DNA of 64,000 nucleotides from Selenomonas ruminantium subsp. lactilytica TAM6421 (GTDB lineage: Bacteria > Bacillota > Negativicutes > Selenomonadales > Selenomonadaceae). Shown piece by piece: positions 33,745-43,466 of the stretch. A program made the translations under genes and the position numbers. A model generated the notes under the pieces. That model saw only the letters and a list, made by a program, of their open reading frames with translations, was not told the origin of the DNA and made no database searches. The DNA lies in contig NC_017068.1 of assembly GCF_000284095.1 (NCBI RefSeq), positions 1,426,001 through 1,490,000 of the forward strand. The letters run 5' to 3'. Positions within the stretch are counted from its first letter, which is position 1. Each line of letters starts with the position of its first letter.

Positions 33745-36700
33745 TTTTGATGAATATTGCCAGGCCCTCAAATCCGGCGGCATGATTTATGAACGTGCCT
33801 GCCTGTTGCGCTATATTCGCAGTTGGCTCATAAATGTTCAGGCTCTAGATAAAGGACGCGATGAGGAAAAGCTAGGCTATGTAGGGCTGACAGAGCTCCT
33901 AAATCTAAATATGACCGCCGAGAGCGACGAGATAACGCGTATAGCCAAAGAAACGATTGGGGCAATGTGCCATATAGCGAACAGTTTTCGTGATAAAATT
34001 GTGCGTGAAAAGGTGATGATGCCCACCTATAAGGCAAAGGAGCTTGACAGCGCTGGTCTTAGTTGGCTCAGCAAACGTTCGGGGCGTACCATCAGGGAGA
34101 AACTGTCCTCCACGAACAGCCTATTGGCGGTGCGCCGTCGCCTTAGTCTGGACACGGGTGAGAACAGGCTTTTTCTAGCCTTTGTGCGCGAGCTTGAAGA
34201 GTGCATTGAGCAGAAACGAATAGCCAACAAAAATTTTGTCGATGTCGTGGAAGAAGATTTCCAGGATAATGCGCTGAAACTTTTGCACAACAGCGATATA
34301 GAGGAAATCGGCAGGTGGGAAAACCTGCCGCCTAATAATACGTTGCTCTCAGATAGATTTTATCGGCAAATTTGGCGCGGCTGGACTGACTTGCAAAATT
34401 TTTCAGAGATGATAAAGTCAGATGACGATAATCTAGGCCAACGGCTATGTCTGGTCTTTTTCTGGAAACTTGCTAGTCGGGTAGCCGAATATTGTCATTT
34501 TGCTCAGCAACCAGTCACTTATGATTACCTGCATTTTATGTTGCTGCCATTTACGGGGAAATCCCTTTATGGTTGGCATGCCAAAGGCATATTTTCTATC
34601 AGCCTGGAAGATTGTTGTCTGAGCTTATACCATCAAAATAGGCAATATCGGATAAAATTTGCGGACATGACGGCCAGTCTTTATCGAGATGAGGAAGAAC
34701 TACAACACGATGTTTTGACAGCCGATACATTTGACTGCTTTGTTATGCAGGCGGTACAATTCCTGTTTGGCGATAAGGAAAAACTGCCCAGAACCGCTAC
34801 CTCTGATAGCGAGTCAACGATAGAAGGCAATTTGTATATTGACCTCTTTACCAGCAGGCCTATTTATCTTAATGCAAGTGGTGAACCAGTCCGCTTTGCG
34901 GAGCGCATTATGCGGCAAATTTTCATCAGGGATAATCATAGCTATGATTTACCCGTTAATAAATCCACCGCCATGCACATTTCCCAAGAATCCCCAGCCT
35001 ATTCGATAGCCTCTTGCATGCACACCAAGAAAGATGCTAGCAATAGATTTAATGAGCTTTTGCAGATGGTAGGGCATTATTTGCACGGACGTAACGTCAA
35101 ATCGGTGTCGGTGCCATTGCCGGATATTTACAATGAATTTCAGTTAAGTGCCATAAGAAGAGCGTTGCACCTCCATTACAGCCATGTGCAAACAATGCCG
35201 CGAAGCATTGCAGTATTGTTTTATGAGCTATCGCAACAGCAAGGTAACAAATATAATGATGGTGATTTTGTCTTAGTCGTTGATTACATAAAAGGCAAGA
35301 TTTCTCTGACGTTGGTCGAGGCTAAAAGAAATCCTATTGTTGCTAAAGCACTGCCCGAGACAGAAGGTATTATTTGGGAGAGGCATCCTACCTATAGTAA
35401 AGAATGTCGCATCGGAGATAATGTCACCTATACCGACAAGCTAAACGATTTACTGCTTAAATGTGGTTTGCAAGCTTCCGAGGAAAACATTGCCCGTATT
35501 CTTAAGGTGTTCGGTGTAAAAGGGTTGCCCTATGAAGCAGATATTTTGGCATTCACTTTTGGTGATACCTGGAGTATGCTGTCAGCCGAGGCCGCAAAGT
35601 TTTTTATACAGACAAAGCTAGATGCATCGTTAATAATTTCAAATTATCTGCAACGCATAAAACCAATAATTGGCAATAAAAAAGTCCATGTCTGTGTAGT
35701 TTCCCCTTACATCCATAAGATTAAACAGGGTTGCACTATGAGGACTGACGGTTATATGCCGTTGCATGGCTTCCAATATTATTCAGCCTTACAGTCAAGA
35801 GTAGAAGACTTTCAAAAAAGTAGCGATGAGCTGGTCCCCCCCCTGTGGAGCGACCAACTTCCCGCACTTTCAATCAAGCGGTTGTACGGTGAGTTTCCGC
35901 TCATCGATCCGCGAAATGCGAACAAAATCTCCCCACAATTCGGCAGAGAACAGGAAATACCAATTCCGCGGCATTTTGTCTTACCCCAAAATCAGTCTGA
36001 ATATAGATTTGGCCTTATTATGGGCAAGAATGAGCGTGATATTGATTATGAAGCTGTTGTCAGGCATCGGGCATTCCCGCTCAAAGAAGATGTAGAATGC
36101 GAGCTGAGACTCACTTATACTTATGGCAAAGATATGCCCTATGAATTGACATTTATGCCAGTGGGGGACATAAAACCATTTCATATGGCAGAGGTTTTGT
36201 GGGAAGATGCCAAGGAGCATCCCTATATGGACTTGCAGTCTCCTAAATTTCCAGCCGATGAGGAAAACTGGCAAAGTTTGCAACATATAAAGACGAAACG
36301 GAAAGAGGATGTTGATGCGCTTGATTGGATAGAAGGGACATTCCGAGGACGTATAATTATAGACTTTGACAATGACGATACGTTTTCTTATGCCAACAAG
36401 TACGATAATCAGATTATTGTTCTAGCAAATGTCAATGGGCGAATGGCAATTGTAAGATTTTCGGATAAAGACAACAAATTTAAAGACAAGAACGGCAATC
36501 TTCACGGCACAATTAATCTTTCAGTGTTTCCTGATAATCACAAGCACTATAAAATACATTTCGGAAGCTTTGAAGCTATGCGTTGGCGTAAGGATGTAAA
36601 TGGGCAAGCATATTGTTTTTGTTATGTGGACGAGGAGCATCCTCATGTTGCTTTTTTTGAAAGTGCGCTTATTTTAGGTTCCCGTGTAGAAGATATGCAA

Positions 36701-37639
36701 AATTGTGACGTCATTTTTGACATAAAATCTCGCCCGGACGGGAAAGAAAATGCCAGCCGTATAATTATTGATAAAGTTGGCTATGAATCTTTTTTTGGCG
36801 CACGTATATCATGTGGAAATATTCCCTACGACATAGAAAATCCTAAAGTCCTATACCCGTTGCACAAAGTCTATTTCAATGGCCGTTCCAGCAAGATGCC
36901 GGATTGCCCAGCACATTTCAGAGATTGTATCAGTACTGTATCGCAAGAGATTACGAAGTATTTTGTTGAAGCCTGGAAAAATCGCGATGTTGATTTGTTG
37001 CGAAAACTATTTCGGATTATGTGTATTATGCACACAGATATAGGACATGATGTCTATGATATAGCCAATGTGGTCATTAAGAAGCATCCCGGGCTCATCA
37101 ATGATGATCTTGGCTGCATTTTGGGTGATTATGATAGTGAAGAGCAACAGAAGTTGTTAATTTTACTCGTTTCTAACGAGACCATCGAGCCGGAAAAAAT
37201 TATAGCTATTCTAAGCAAGGCCGCCTGGAAAAATGAAGGTTTTATGCGCAATGCGCCGCCACACATACTGCTGTCTTACTTCGACAAAGCATTGGTGTTT
37301 ATAAATGACTACAAAAGTTATGATAAGCAGGGTAAGCGCAATGTTTTGCAATGCCTGGAATATGTGCTAGCGATTTTCCGTCTGCGCAATCGCGGTGATG
37401 CAGATATAAACAAAAAACTATCCCTAAACAATTCTGCTATGCAGTCGCTATATGCGACCGTAGAGGATATGATTGACAGTAAATATGAATTGCCTGCTTC
37501 CAGAGTACAACTAGAAGCCGCACAAAGCGAAGAATTTCGTGCTAGCAACATTTCGGATTTTTACTATGCGCTTCTTGTGTACATTACCGGGGGCGAAGAT
37601 GAGATAAAACTGGCCGGCATTAACGAAGCCGAAGAATAG
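33728..37639 (+). CDS. Giant 1303-aa protein, possible McrC/DUF2357-like partner
   Basis: A 1303-aa soluble protein. Residues about 110-240 resemble the DUF2357/McrC-type N-terminal region (SLDTGENRLFLAFVRELEE and LLSDRFYRQIWRGW). I see no McrC nuclease motif (D...ExK). Residues about 490-560 have a strand set DFVLVVDYIKGKISLTLVEAK like a degenerate actin/Hsp70 fold, but glycine signatures are missing. The rest is unassigned. The start overlaps the McrB-like gene by 17 bases, and ATG 33731 fits the CAGGAG site equally well. Confidence 0.7.
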   Translation: MMQINNFDEYCQALKSGGMIYERACLLRYIRSWLINVQALDKGRDEEKLGYVGLTELLNLNMTAESDEITRIAKETIGAMCHIANSFRDKIVREKVMMPTYKAKELDSAGLSWLSKRSGRTIREKLSSTNSLLAVRRRLSLDTGENRLFLAFVRELEECIEQKRIANKNFVDVVEEDFQDNALKLLHNSDIEEIGRWENLPPNNTLLSDRFYRQIWRGWTDLQNFSEMIKSDDDNLGQRLCLVFFWKLASRVAEYCHFAQQPVTYDYLHFMLLPFTGKSLYGWHAKGIFSISLEDCCLSLYHQNRQYRIKFADMTASLYRDEEELQHDVLTADTFDCFVMQAVQFLFGDKEKLPRTATSDSESTIEGNLYIDLFTSRPIYLNASGEPVRFAERIMRQIFIRDNHSYDLPVNKSTAMHISQESPAYSIASCMHTKKDASNRFNELLQMVGHYLHGRNVKSVSVPLPDIYNEFQLSAIRRALHLHYSHVQTMPRSIAVLFYELSQQQGNKYNDGDFVLVVDYIKGKISLTLVEAKRNPIVAKALPETEGIIWERHPTYSKECRIGDNVTYTDKLNDLLLKCGLQASEENIARILKVFGVKGLPYEADILAFTFGDTWSMLSAEAAKFFIQTKLDASLIISNYLQRIKPIIGNKKVHVCVVSPYIHKIKQGCTMRTDGYMPLHGFQYYSALQSRVEDFQKSSDELVPPLWSDQLPALSIKRLYGEFPLIDPRNANKISPQFGREQEIPIPRHFVLPQNQSEYRFGLIMGKNERDIDYEAVVRHRAFPLKEDVECELRLTYTYGKDMPYELTFMPVGDIKPFHMAEVLWEDAKEHPYMDLQSPKFPADEENWQSLQHIKTKRKEDVDALDWIEGTFRGRIIIDFDNDDTFSYANKYDNQIIVLANVNGRMAIVRFSDKDNKFKDKNGNLHGTINLSVFPDNHKHYKIHFGSFEAMRWRKDVNGQAYCFCYVDEEHPHVAFFESALILGSRVEDMQNCDVIFDIKSRPDGKENASRIIIDKVGYESFFGARISCGNIPYDIENPKVLYPLHKVYFNGRSSKMPDCPAHFRDCISTVSQEITKYFVEAWKNRDVDLLRKLFRIMCIMHTDIGHDVYDIANVVIKKHPGLINDDLGCILGDYDSEEQQKLLILLVSNETIEPEKIIAILSKAAWKNEGFMRNAPPHILLSYFDKALVFINDYKSYDKQGKRNVLQCLEYVLAIFRLRNRGDADINKKLSLNNSAMQSLYATVEDMIDSKYELPASRVQLEAAQSEEFRASNISDFYYALLVYITGGEDEIKLAGINEAEE

Positions 37640-37662
37640 TGTCCGTAAGGAGGAATTGATAA

Positions 37663-40600
37663 ATGGCTGATTTTAGTAAGATAAATGAAACTGTTTCCCA
37701 GTCAGTTATCAAATCAAAACGGGATTTAGAAAATTCTCTACACGACCAAAAGTTAAAAAAAGAAGCAGACTATTCCTTGCTTAAAAAACTCGGCAACAGA
37801 CCGGATAAATTAGTGAATAAGAAATACCAGTGGCAAGGAGAAAATATCAGCTTCGACATCGATGATTTTTGGCTTTGCCAAGTGGACGAGATTACTTTCG
37901 TCGATAAAGCACCGCAAAAAGAGGGCGTGGAAAATATACTGGGGACATTTCGTGGCTTGCGTGGCTTCAATTTTGTTTATATGATTTTGGGGTCGCCTGA
38001 AAAAACCTGCTTTTATCTCGGCGTAGCAAAAGATAAAGTACACGCCGGTCGAGGAAATTTCAGTGTCGAAGAAGTGGGCGAAAAGCTTTTGCGCCCTGCT
38101 ATACAAGGCAATTTTCGTGGGTGTAAATTGAAAACCGTAACAGATGAATCTGATGAGGGCAAGACAGGTATGCTCAGCAAATCAGACATTCTTGCCAGAC
38201 TGCATAATCAGGACTTTCATGTGAGCATGATGGACGGCGTGCCAAGCGTGAACGTATCTAATAACCATACATCTGGCGGCAAGGAGAATTTTCAAAGTAT
38301 TGACCGTTTGGTGGATGTTATGCAGGGCTGTTATTTTGGAGTGGTAGTCATAGCACGTCCATGTAGTGCCAGGGAAGCGGATGAGCTTGGAAAAAATTTA
38401 TATACTGCCGTAAATTCTTTAAGTCCTATAACAAAATACTCCTTACAATACGCCAAAAACATCAATTTGGCACATAATGACAACAGCGCCTTGAGCACTA
38501 GCAAACAAAATTCGCATACTACCCAGAAGTCGCAATCTGACAGTTACTCACATACAGAGGGGCACAGCTCTGATTACAGACGTGATATAGCCAAACAGAT
38601 AGCAAAGTCTTGTAATGATACTTCCTCAAGTCAATTTGCCCATAACAAGTCCTATGGCTATAGCCGCGATGTCGGTAATGGCGGCAAAGACAGGGAGGAT
38701 ATGCATCAAACTGCTGATGACAATAATCATTCAGTACAAAAATCCACTGGAAACAATTATAATTTTAGCACCAATGAAAATAACTCCCAATCTAAATCGG
38801 AAAATAACCAGCACAGCGACAGCCACAGTAAGAGTGACTCTACAGGCCTAACTATCTCTAGTAACGATCAGCTGTCATTTACCGAGTCAAGCACGGAAAA
38901 CTCTTCACTCAGCGAGCAGTTGGAAATTGAATCTAAGGCGGCTGCCGACTGGCTGAAGTACATAGATGAGGTATTGCTACCCAGATTGGATAATGGTAAC
39001 GGCAAAGGGATATTTAACGTATGCACTTATCTGTTTGCCGAAAGCGAGATTTCACTTAAGCGTCTTTCAAATACGGCGATTTCGTTATACAGTGGCCCAA
39101 CTGGCAATAAAGCTGCCCTGCGGTCCATAAGGTTTGATCAGTCGCAGCGAAATTCGGGATGTAACAAACTTTTAAGCAATTTTCAGATACCTGCCGCCAT
39201 CGTTGACCATAGCCATACACCTTACGAAACCTTAATCTCCATGATTACCGGGAAAAACAGTGCCAACCAGGAAATTTTCTTTTGTGGGAGTTGGATGTCT
39301 GCCAATGAGTTAGGCTTGATGACTGGCTTCCCTCAACGGGAGATTATTGGCCTCAAGCTGCGTGAGGAAGTAGAATTTGGACTTAATAGTACCAATGTAA
39401 AGTTGGAAAACCGCATAGACTTAGGGCACATGGTACAATGCGGGCGAGAAATAGATACTGTGCGCATTTCCCTTGACAAGACTGAGCTGGATAAGCACAC
39501 ATTTATAGCTGGTGTAACAGGCAGCGGCAAGACCACTACCTGTCAAAATATTTTAATAGCTTGCCAGATACCATTCTTAGTTGTTGAGCCGGCAAAAACT
39601 GAGTATCGAGCATTGAACAATCACCCTGAATTGCGAGATAAGGGAATAATTTATTTTACGCCGGGCAAACAGGGCGTTGCTCCTTTCTTCCTTAATCCTT
39701 TTGAATTGTTCCCTGGCGAGGAAATAAGCTCGCGGGCAGATATGCTGAAAGCCACATTCGAGGCATCTTTTGAGATGGAGGCAGCCATTCCGCAAATTAT
39801 GGGAACAGCAATATATACTGCTTACGAGAACAAAGGCTGGAACACATCAACAACTACTTGGCAGAATAAGGCTGCCGATGCACCTGATGGGCCATTTGCA
39901 GATGGTGTATATGCTTTTCCTACGCTCAGCGATTTCAAGATTGCCGTAAAGAAAGTCATTGAAAAACAAGGCTTTGACGATCGTCTGCGCGAGGAATATC
40001 TTGGTTCTATTAATGCCCGCATCGAAAGCCTGATGATTGGAGCCAAGGGGCAAATGCTAAATACTCCTCGGTCAATTGATTTTAGGGATTTGGTAACTAA
40101 GCGGGTGGTCATAGAGCTAGAAGAAATCAAGAGCGGTTCAGAAAAATCCCTTATCATGGGCTTATTAATGACAAATTTACTGCAGGCAGTAAAAATCAAA
40201 AATAAGGAATTCAAAAAGGAAAAAAAGCAATTCCGTCATATAACCTTAGTCGAAGAAGCCCATCGTCTTCTTAGTCGCTATATGCCTGGTGATAATCGCA
40301 ACCAAAAACAGGGCGTGGAAGTATTTTCCGATATGCTGGCGGAAGTGCGTAAATATGGTGAGTCACTGATAATCGTTGACCAAATTCCCGATAAAATGAC
40401 ACCAGAGGTACTAAAAAATACCAATACTAAAATCGTGCATAAACTGTTTGCCAAGGACGATAAGGATGCTATTGGTAATACCATGTCATTGTCCGATGAA
40501 CAAAAAAACTTCCTTTCCAATCTGCCACCAGGACGCGCCGTTGTATTTTCTCAAGGCTGGGACAAGGCTGTGCAAGTGCAAGTGGATAAGAAAAGCAATA

Positions 40601-41100
40601 CAAGCGACAATGATATCGACGAGGAAGAAATATATCAACGGTCACTTCGCTATTACGCTTCGCCGGAGGTGGCACGTCGTGGGGTAGTTCCCGGTTTGCA
40701 AGACATTCCTGCCAATCAGCTTACACCTGAAATAGCTGGCATGATGTTATGGCTGCGACAGCAAAGTTATCAGTGGCTAGATGAATGGAAAGAGCGTGTA
40801 ATTTCGTTATTACCGCTCGTTCCTTCTGAGCCGGTCTGTGACAATATATCCTTACAGAGAAAGGAGGTTAGGATAATCGAAGGAATACGTGAAGCATTGA
40901 GTAAAATAAGTTCGGAGCAAATGACAAAGTATATTTATAATAGTTTCAAGGATATTGTTTTTGATGAGGATAGTTTTTTTGTCAAAACTGAGGAACTGCT
41001 ATTGGATTTAAGAGACTTAACTAAACCCAAGGATGGTATAAAAATATTACGTGATTACAATGCCAGTTTGAAAAATGAGGATATCTGCAAATTATTTTAG
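37663..41100 (+). CDS. HerA/FtsK-like ATPase with disordered insert
   Basis: A 1145-aa protein. The N-terminal 260 residues are globular (DDFWLCQVDEITFVDK). Residues about 275-420 form a low-complexity stretch dominated by Ser, Asn, His, Gln and Lys. Residues about 590-980 are a HerA-like (DUF87) motor: AGVTGSGKTTT (Walker A), VVEPAKTEYRAL, TLVEEAHRLLSRY (Walker B), SLIIVDQIPDKM and LPPGRAVVFSQGWDKAVQV. HerA motors pump or thread DNA, often with a nuclease. The AGGAGG site is good. Confidence 0.85.
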   Translation: MADFSKINETVSQSVIKSKRDLENSLHDQKLKKEADYSLLKKLGNRPDKLVNKKYQWQGENISFDIDDFWLCQVDEITFVDKAPQKEGVENILGTFRGLRGFNFVYMILGSPEKTCFYLGVAKDKVHAGRGNFSVEEVGEKLLRPAIQGNFRGCKLKTVTDESDEGKTGMLSKSDILARLHNQDFHVSMMDGVPSVNVSNNHTSGGKENFQSIDRLVDVMQGCYFGVVVIARPCSAREADELGKNLYTAVNSLSPITKYSLQYAKNINLAHNDNSALSTSKQNSHTTQKSQSDSYSHTEGHSSDYRRDIAKQIAKSCNDTSSSQFAHNKSYGYSRDVGNGGKDREDMHQTADDNNHSVQKSTGNNYNFSTNENNSQSKSENNQHSDSHSKSDSTGLTISSNDQLSFTESSTENSSLSEQLEIESKAAADWLKYIDEVLLPRLDNGNGKGIFNVCTYLFAESEISLKRLSNTAISLYSGPTGNKAALRSIRFDQSQRNSGCNKLLSNFQIPAAIVDHSHTPYETLISMITGKNSANQEIFFCGSWMSANELGLMTGFPQREIIGLKLREEVEFGLNSTNVKLENRIDLGHMVQCGREIDTVRISLDKTELDKHTFIAGVTGSGKTTTCQNILIACQIPFLVVEPAKTEYRALNNHPELRDKGIIYFTPGKQGVAPFFLNPFELFPGEEISSRADMLKATFEASFEMEAAIPQIMGTAIYTAYENKGWNTSTTTWQNKAADAPDGPFADGVYAFPTLSDFKIAVKKVIEKQGFDDRLREEYLGSINARIESLMIGAKGQMLNTPRSIDFRDLVTKRVVIELEEIKSGSEKSLIMGLLMTNLLQAVKIKNKEFKKEKKQFRHITLVEEAHRLLSRYMPGDNRNQKQGVEVFSDMLAEVRKYGESLIIVDQIPDKMTPEVLKNTNTKIVHKLFAKDDKDAIGNTMSLSDEQKNFLSNLPPGRAVVFSQGWDKAVQVQVDKKSNTSDNDIDEEEIYQRSLRYYASPEVARRGVVPGLQDIPANQLTPEIAGMMLWLRQQSYQWLDEWKERVISLLPLVPSEPVCDNISLQRKEVRIIEGIREALSKISSEQMTKYIYNSFKDIVFDEDSFFVKTEELLLDLRDLTKPKDGIKILRDYNASLKNEDICKLF

Positions 41101-41113
41101 GAGGGAAAAAGCA

Positions 41114-42022
41114 ATGGGATGGCTCAGTAGTTTTGTCGGTGGGATAGCTTCCGGCATTGGCAAAATTGTATCTTGTGTATCTTCTGCGGTCTCGGTGGCG
41201 GCAAATGGTGTTTTCAAAGTAGCCAGTGCCGCCGTATCATCGCTAGCTTCAGTGGGGGGCTTTATAGGAAACGTAGCTGCCGGAGCAGGCAAGATTTTAA
41301 GCATGGCTTCTTCTTTTTTGGCCGGTCCCTTGGGCCCAATATTGGGACCGATTATCGGCCAGTTAGTTATTCAGGCAATTGGCAAAGCAATGGCTTGGGT
41401 AGCAAAAAAAATCGGTCTCATTAAGGAGAACGATGAAGTGGAAGAGGTCGGCTATCGTATTGAAGAGGCCGCTAAACATGAAGACTGGGAAACGCGTGAG
41501 GCCTTTGGTTCATTTGCAGAATACCACGATTATCTCAGGGAGAAAATTCCGTCCAGTGCCATCGATCGTCATAAACTTGAGCAAAATCGCTTAGGTTATA
41601 TAAGTTTGGGTATAAGCGCTTTAAAAGATGGTGTGGGAGCAAAGTTTGGCTTGGATATGCCTATTGATTTTTTGCTGGAAATCGGCAAGTGCCGCTTAGA
41701 AGGCAATGAGCTGAATGCTTTGCTGGTGGAATTTAGTGCTAAGGGATATGATCTTTCTATGTTCAGGCGTTTCTTGCAAGGTGAATTAAGTGGTGATATG
41801 CGTCGTACCGTAGAGGACAGCATTTTGACGGCCTTAAAGACAGTATATCCTGAAAAAAATACTGAAGACTTGAGGTTGCAAATATCGTCGATGCGCAACG
41901 TAAGCCGTGATGATGCAAGCATAGTGGAAAATTATAAACCTGAACTGGAAGAATTGCTCAAGAAGGACAAGTCACAACAAACGGAGCAGGATTTGCCCAG
42001 GTTAATTGATACACAGAAATGA
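41114..42022 (+). CDS. Glycine-zipper membrane protein (copy 1), candidate effector
   Basis: A 302-aa protein. The first 105 residues are almost uncharged and rich in Gly, Ala, Ser and Val, with short-period glycine repeats (GGIASGIGK, then AGPLGPILGPIIGQLVIQAI at about 73-92), typical of glycine-zipper membrane insertion. Residues 110-300 are a soluble helical domain shared with the next gene (VGYRIEEAA, SFAEYHDYLRE, DMPIDFLLEIGKC). A membrane-perforating or membrane-tethered role is inferred. ATG 41114 has TAGGAGGG upstream and is preferred to 41075 inside the HerA gene. Confidence 0.75.
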   Translation: MGWLSSFVGGIASGIGKIVSCVSSAVSVAANGVFKVASAAVSSLASVGGFIGNVAAGAGKILSMASSFLAGPLGPILGPIIGQLVIQAIGKAMAWVAKKIGLIKENDEVEEVGYRIEEAAKHEDWETREAFGSFAEYHDYLREKIPSSAIDRHKLEQNRLGYISLGISALKDGVGAKFGLDMPIDFLLEIGKCRLEGNELNALLVEFSAKGYDLSMFRRFLQGELSGDMRRTVEDSILTALKTVYPEKNTEDLRLQISSMRNVSRDDASIVENYKPELEELLKKDKSQQTEQDLPRLIDTQK

Positions 42023-42034
42023 GGATGGTAAATT

Positions 42035-42919
42035 ATGTTGGGGATAGATAAACACTCAATGGGAAATATTGTCGAAAAAACAGGGATTTTGCAGTCAGCT
42101 GAAAAACTGGGAGGCTGGATAGTCAAAAAAGGGCTAGCAAAAGCGATACCGCTGGCGGGAAAACTGGCAACCCAAGGTGGTATGCTAGGCAAAATCGGGC
42201 TCGGGTGTACAAAATTCTTAGGGGGGGCAGCCGGTTTTATGGCCGGTCCATTAGGTCCCATTGTAGGCGAAATTGTGGGGCAGCTTGTGATTTATGCCGC
42301 CACTAATGCACTCACCCAAGTGGCCAAAAAGCTTAACCTAATCTCCGTAGATGATAAAGCTGAGGAAATTGGTTATCGTCTGGAAGTTGCCAGCCAGCAT
42401 AATGAGTGGAAATGTCGGGAAGATTTCGCCACTTTTGGCGAATATTACGACTACCTGCGCCAGCAAGTGCCAGATGAAACCATTGATCCTACAAAGCTAC
42501 ATGATGATAGGCTGTACTATACGGCCATGGGCGGAAATGCCCTCAGGCTAGGCATAGCCGAGCATTATCATATGGACATTCCCATCGATATGCTGATCGA
42601 AATTGGCCGTTGTCACTTGGACGGTGATTCACTCCAGGAGATAATGGAGCGATTTTCTGCCGAGGGGTATAATCTGGGCAAGTTTCGAGAATATTTGCAA
42701 GGTGAGTTGAAAGGGATTGAGAGAAGTAAAGTAGAGCAGTATATAGCCGAGTCACTGATGAAAGTCTATCCGGAATACAGTCCAGAACAATTGACGAATA
42801 AATTACGTGAGATGCGCAATGCTTCCCGCGACGAACGCTTTTTGGAAAGCACGATTTATAAACAAGTAATAGAGTCTATTCGAGAGCAGAATAATACAGT
42901 CGATAGCCTCAACTCATAA
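42035..42919 (+). CDS. Glycine-zipper membrane protein (copy 2), candidate effector
   Basis: A 294-aa paralogue of the preceding gene, 12 bases downstream. The hydrophobic part is shorter and more charged at the N-terminus, but the core AGPLGPIVGEIVGQLVIYAA is retained (about residues 69-88). The soluble domain aligns along its length (IGYRLEVAS, TFGEYYDYLRQ, DIPIDMLIEIGRCHL, FREYLQGEL, MRNASRDE). Two paralogues in a row suggest a hetero-oligomeric membrane complex, or an effector with its control partner. Confidence 0.75.
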   Translation: MLGIDKHSMGNIVEKTGILQSAEKLGGWIVKKGLAKAIPLAGKLATQGGMLGKIGLGCTKFLGGAAGFMAGPLGPIVGEIVGQLVIYAATNALTQVAKKLNLISVDDKAEEIGYRLEVASQHNEWKCREDFATFGEYYDYLRQQVPDETIDPTKLHDDRLYYTAMGGNALRLGIAEHYHMDIPIDMLIEIGRCHLDGDSLQEIMERFSAEGYNLGKFREYLQGELKGIERSKVEQYIAESLMKVYPEYSPEQLTNKLREMRNASRDERFLESTIYKQVIESIREQNNTVDSLNS

Positions 42920-42933
42920 AAGGAGCTGGGAAA

Positions 42934-43281
42934 ATGGCTGACAAGAAAATCTGGGAAAAAATATCTGCGGACATCAAGCAGACACAAAAAAAATGTCATC
43001 AAGAAATGGTCAACATTGACCTCAGCCTTGACAAGACCTTTGCCGATCCAGAACAATATGGAAAGATAAAGTTAGGAGATGATCCGGGCATTACTGGGCT
43101 TAATCTAGCCATAAGAAAGCATAAAGATGCCAAAGACAACTTTAATAAATTATTTATCGATAGAGCTAAACAGTATAATGCCTGCAAAAGTGACATAAAA
43201 AATGAAGCATTAAAAATAAATAATTATTTTCAGGAGTCGAGGCAATTAGCACAAAAATATGGCCTGCGCGTAGAGCATTGA
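42934..43281 (+). CDS. Small helical protein, last gene of the module
   Basis: A 115-aa, Lys-rich helical protein (IWEKISADIKQTQKKCHQEM at the start). No known family. It lies 14 bases after the second glycine-zipper gene, with AAAGGAGCTGGG before its ATG, so it belongs to the operon. A chaperone or immunity role for the membrane proteins is possible by position alone. Confidence 0.65.
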   Translation: MADKKIWEKISADIKQTQKKCHQEMVNIDLSLDKTFADPEQYGKIKLGDDPGITGLNLAIRKHKDAKDNFNKLFIDRAKQYNACKSDIKNEALKINNYFQESRQLAQKYGLRVEH

Positions 43282-43458
43282 AAGCAAGTTAAAGCCACTA
43301 ATTATTATTTAGCTGCTTATGGTTCCAAATTATTTCCTATATTTATAAGAGCAACTTATATTGAAGATAGTATGTAAGAGTGTTTTTTAGCATATATGAA
43401 TAGGGAGAGAATTTATCTTCTTAGAAATAATATGTACTCTGATGTCTTCAGATTGGGG

Positions 43459-43466
43459 TCAGATGG
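43459..43466 (+). repeat. 8-bp target duplication of IS256 element (left)
   Basis: TCAGATGG here matches TCAGATGG at 44909-44916 exactly, the two bases flanking the IS256-family element on each side. Confidence 0.85.

Noticed and set aside
31174-37639. Standard McrBC restriction system
   Set aside because: The McrB-like protein has a coiled coil in place of a methyl-DNA reading domain, and the partner shows no McrC nuclease motif and is about three times the usual length.
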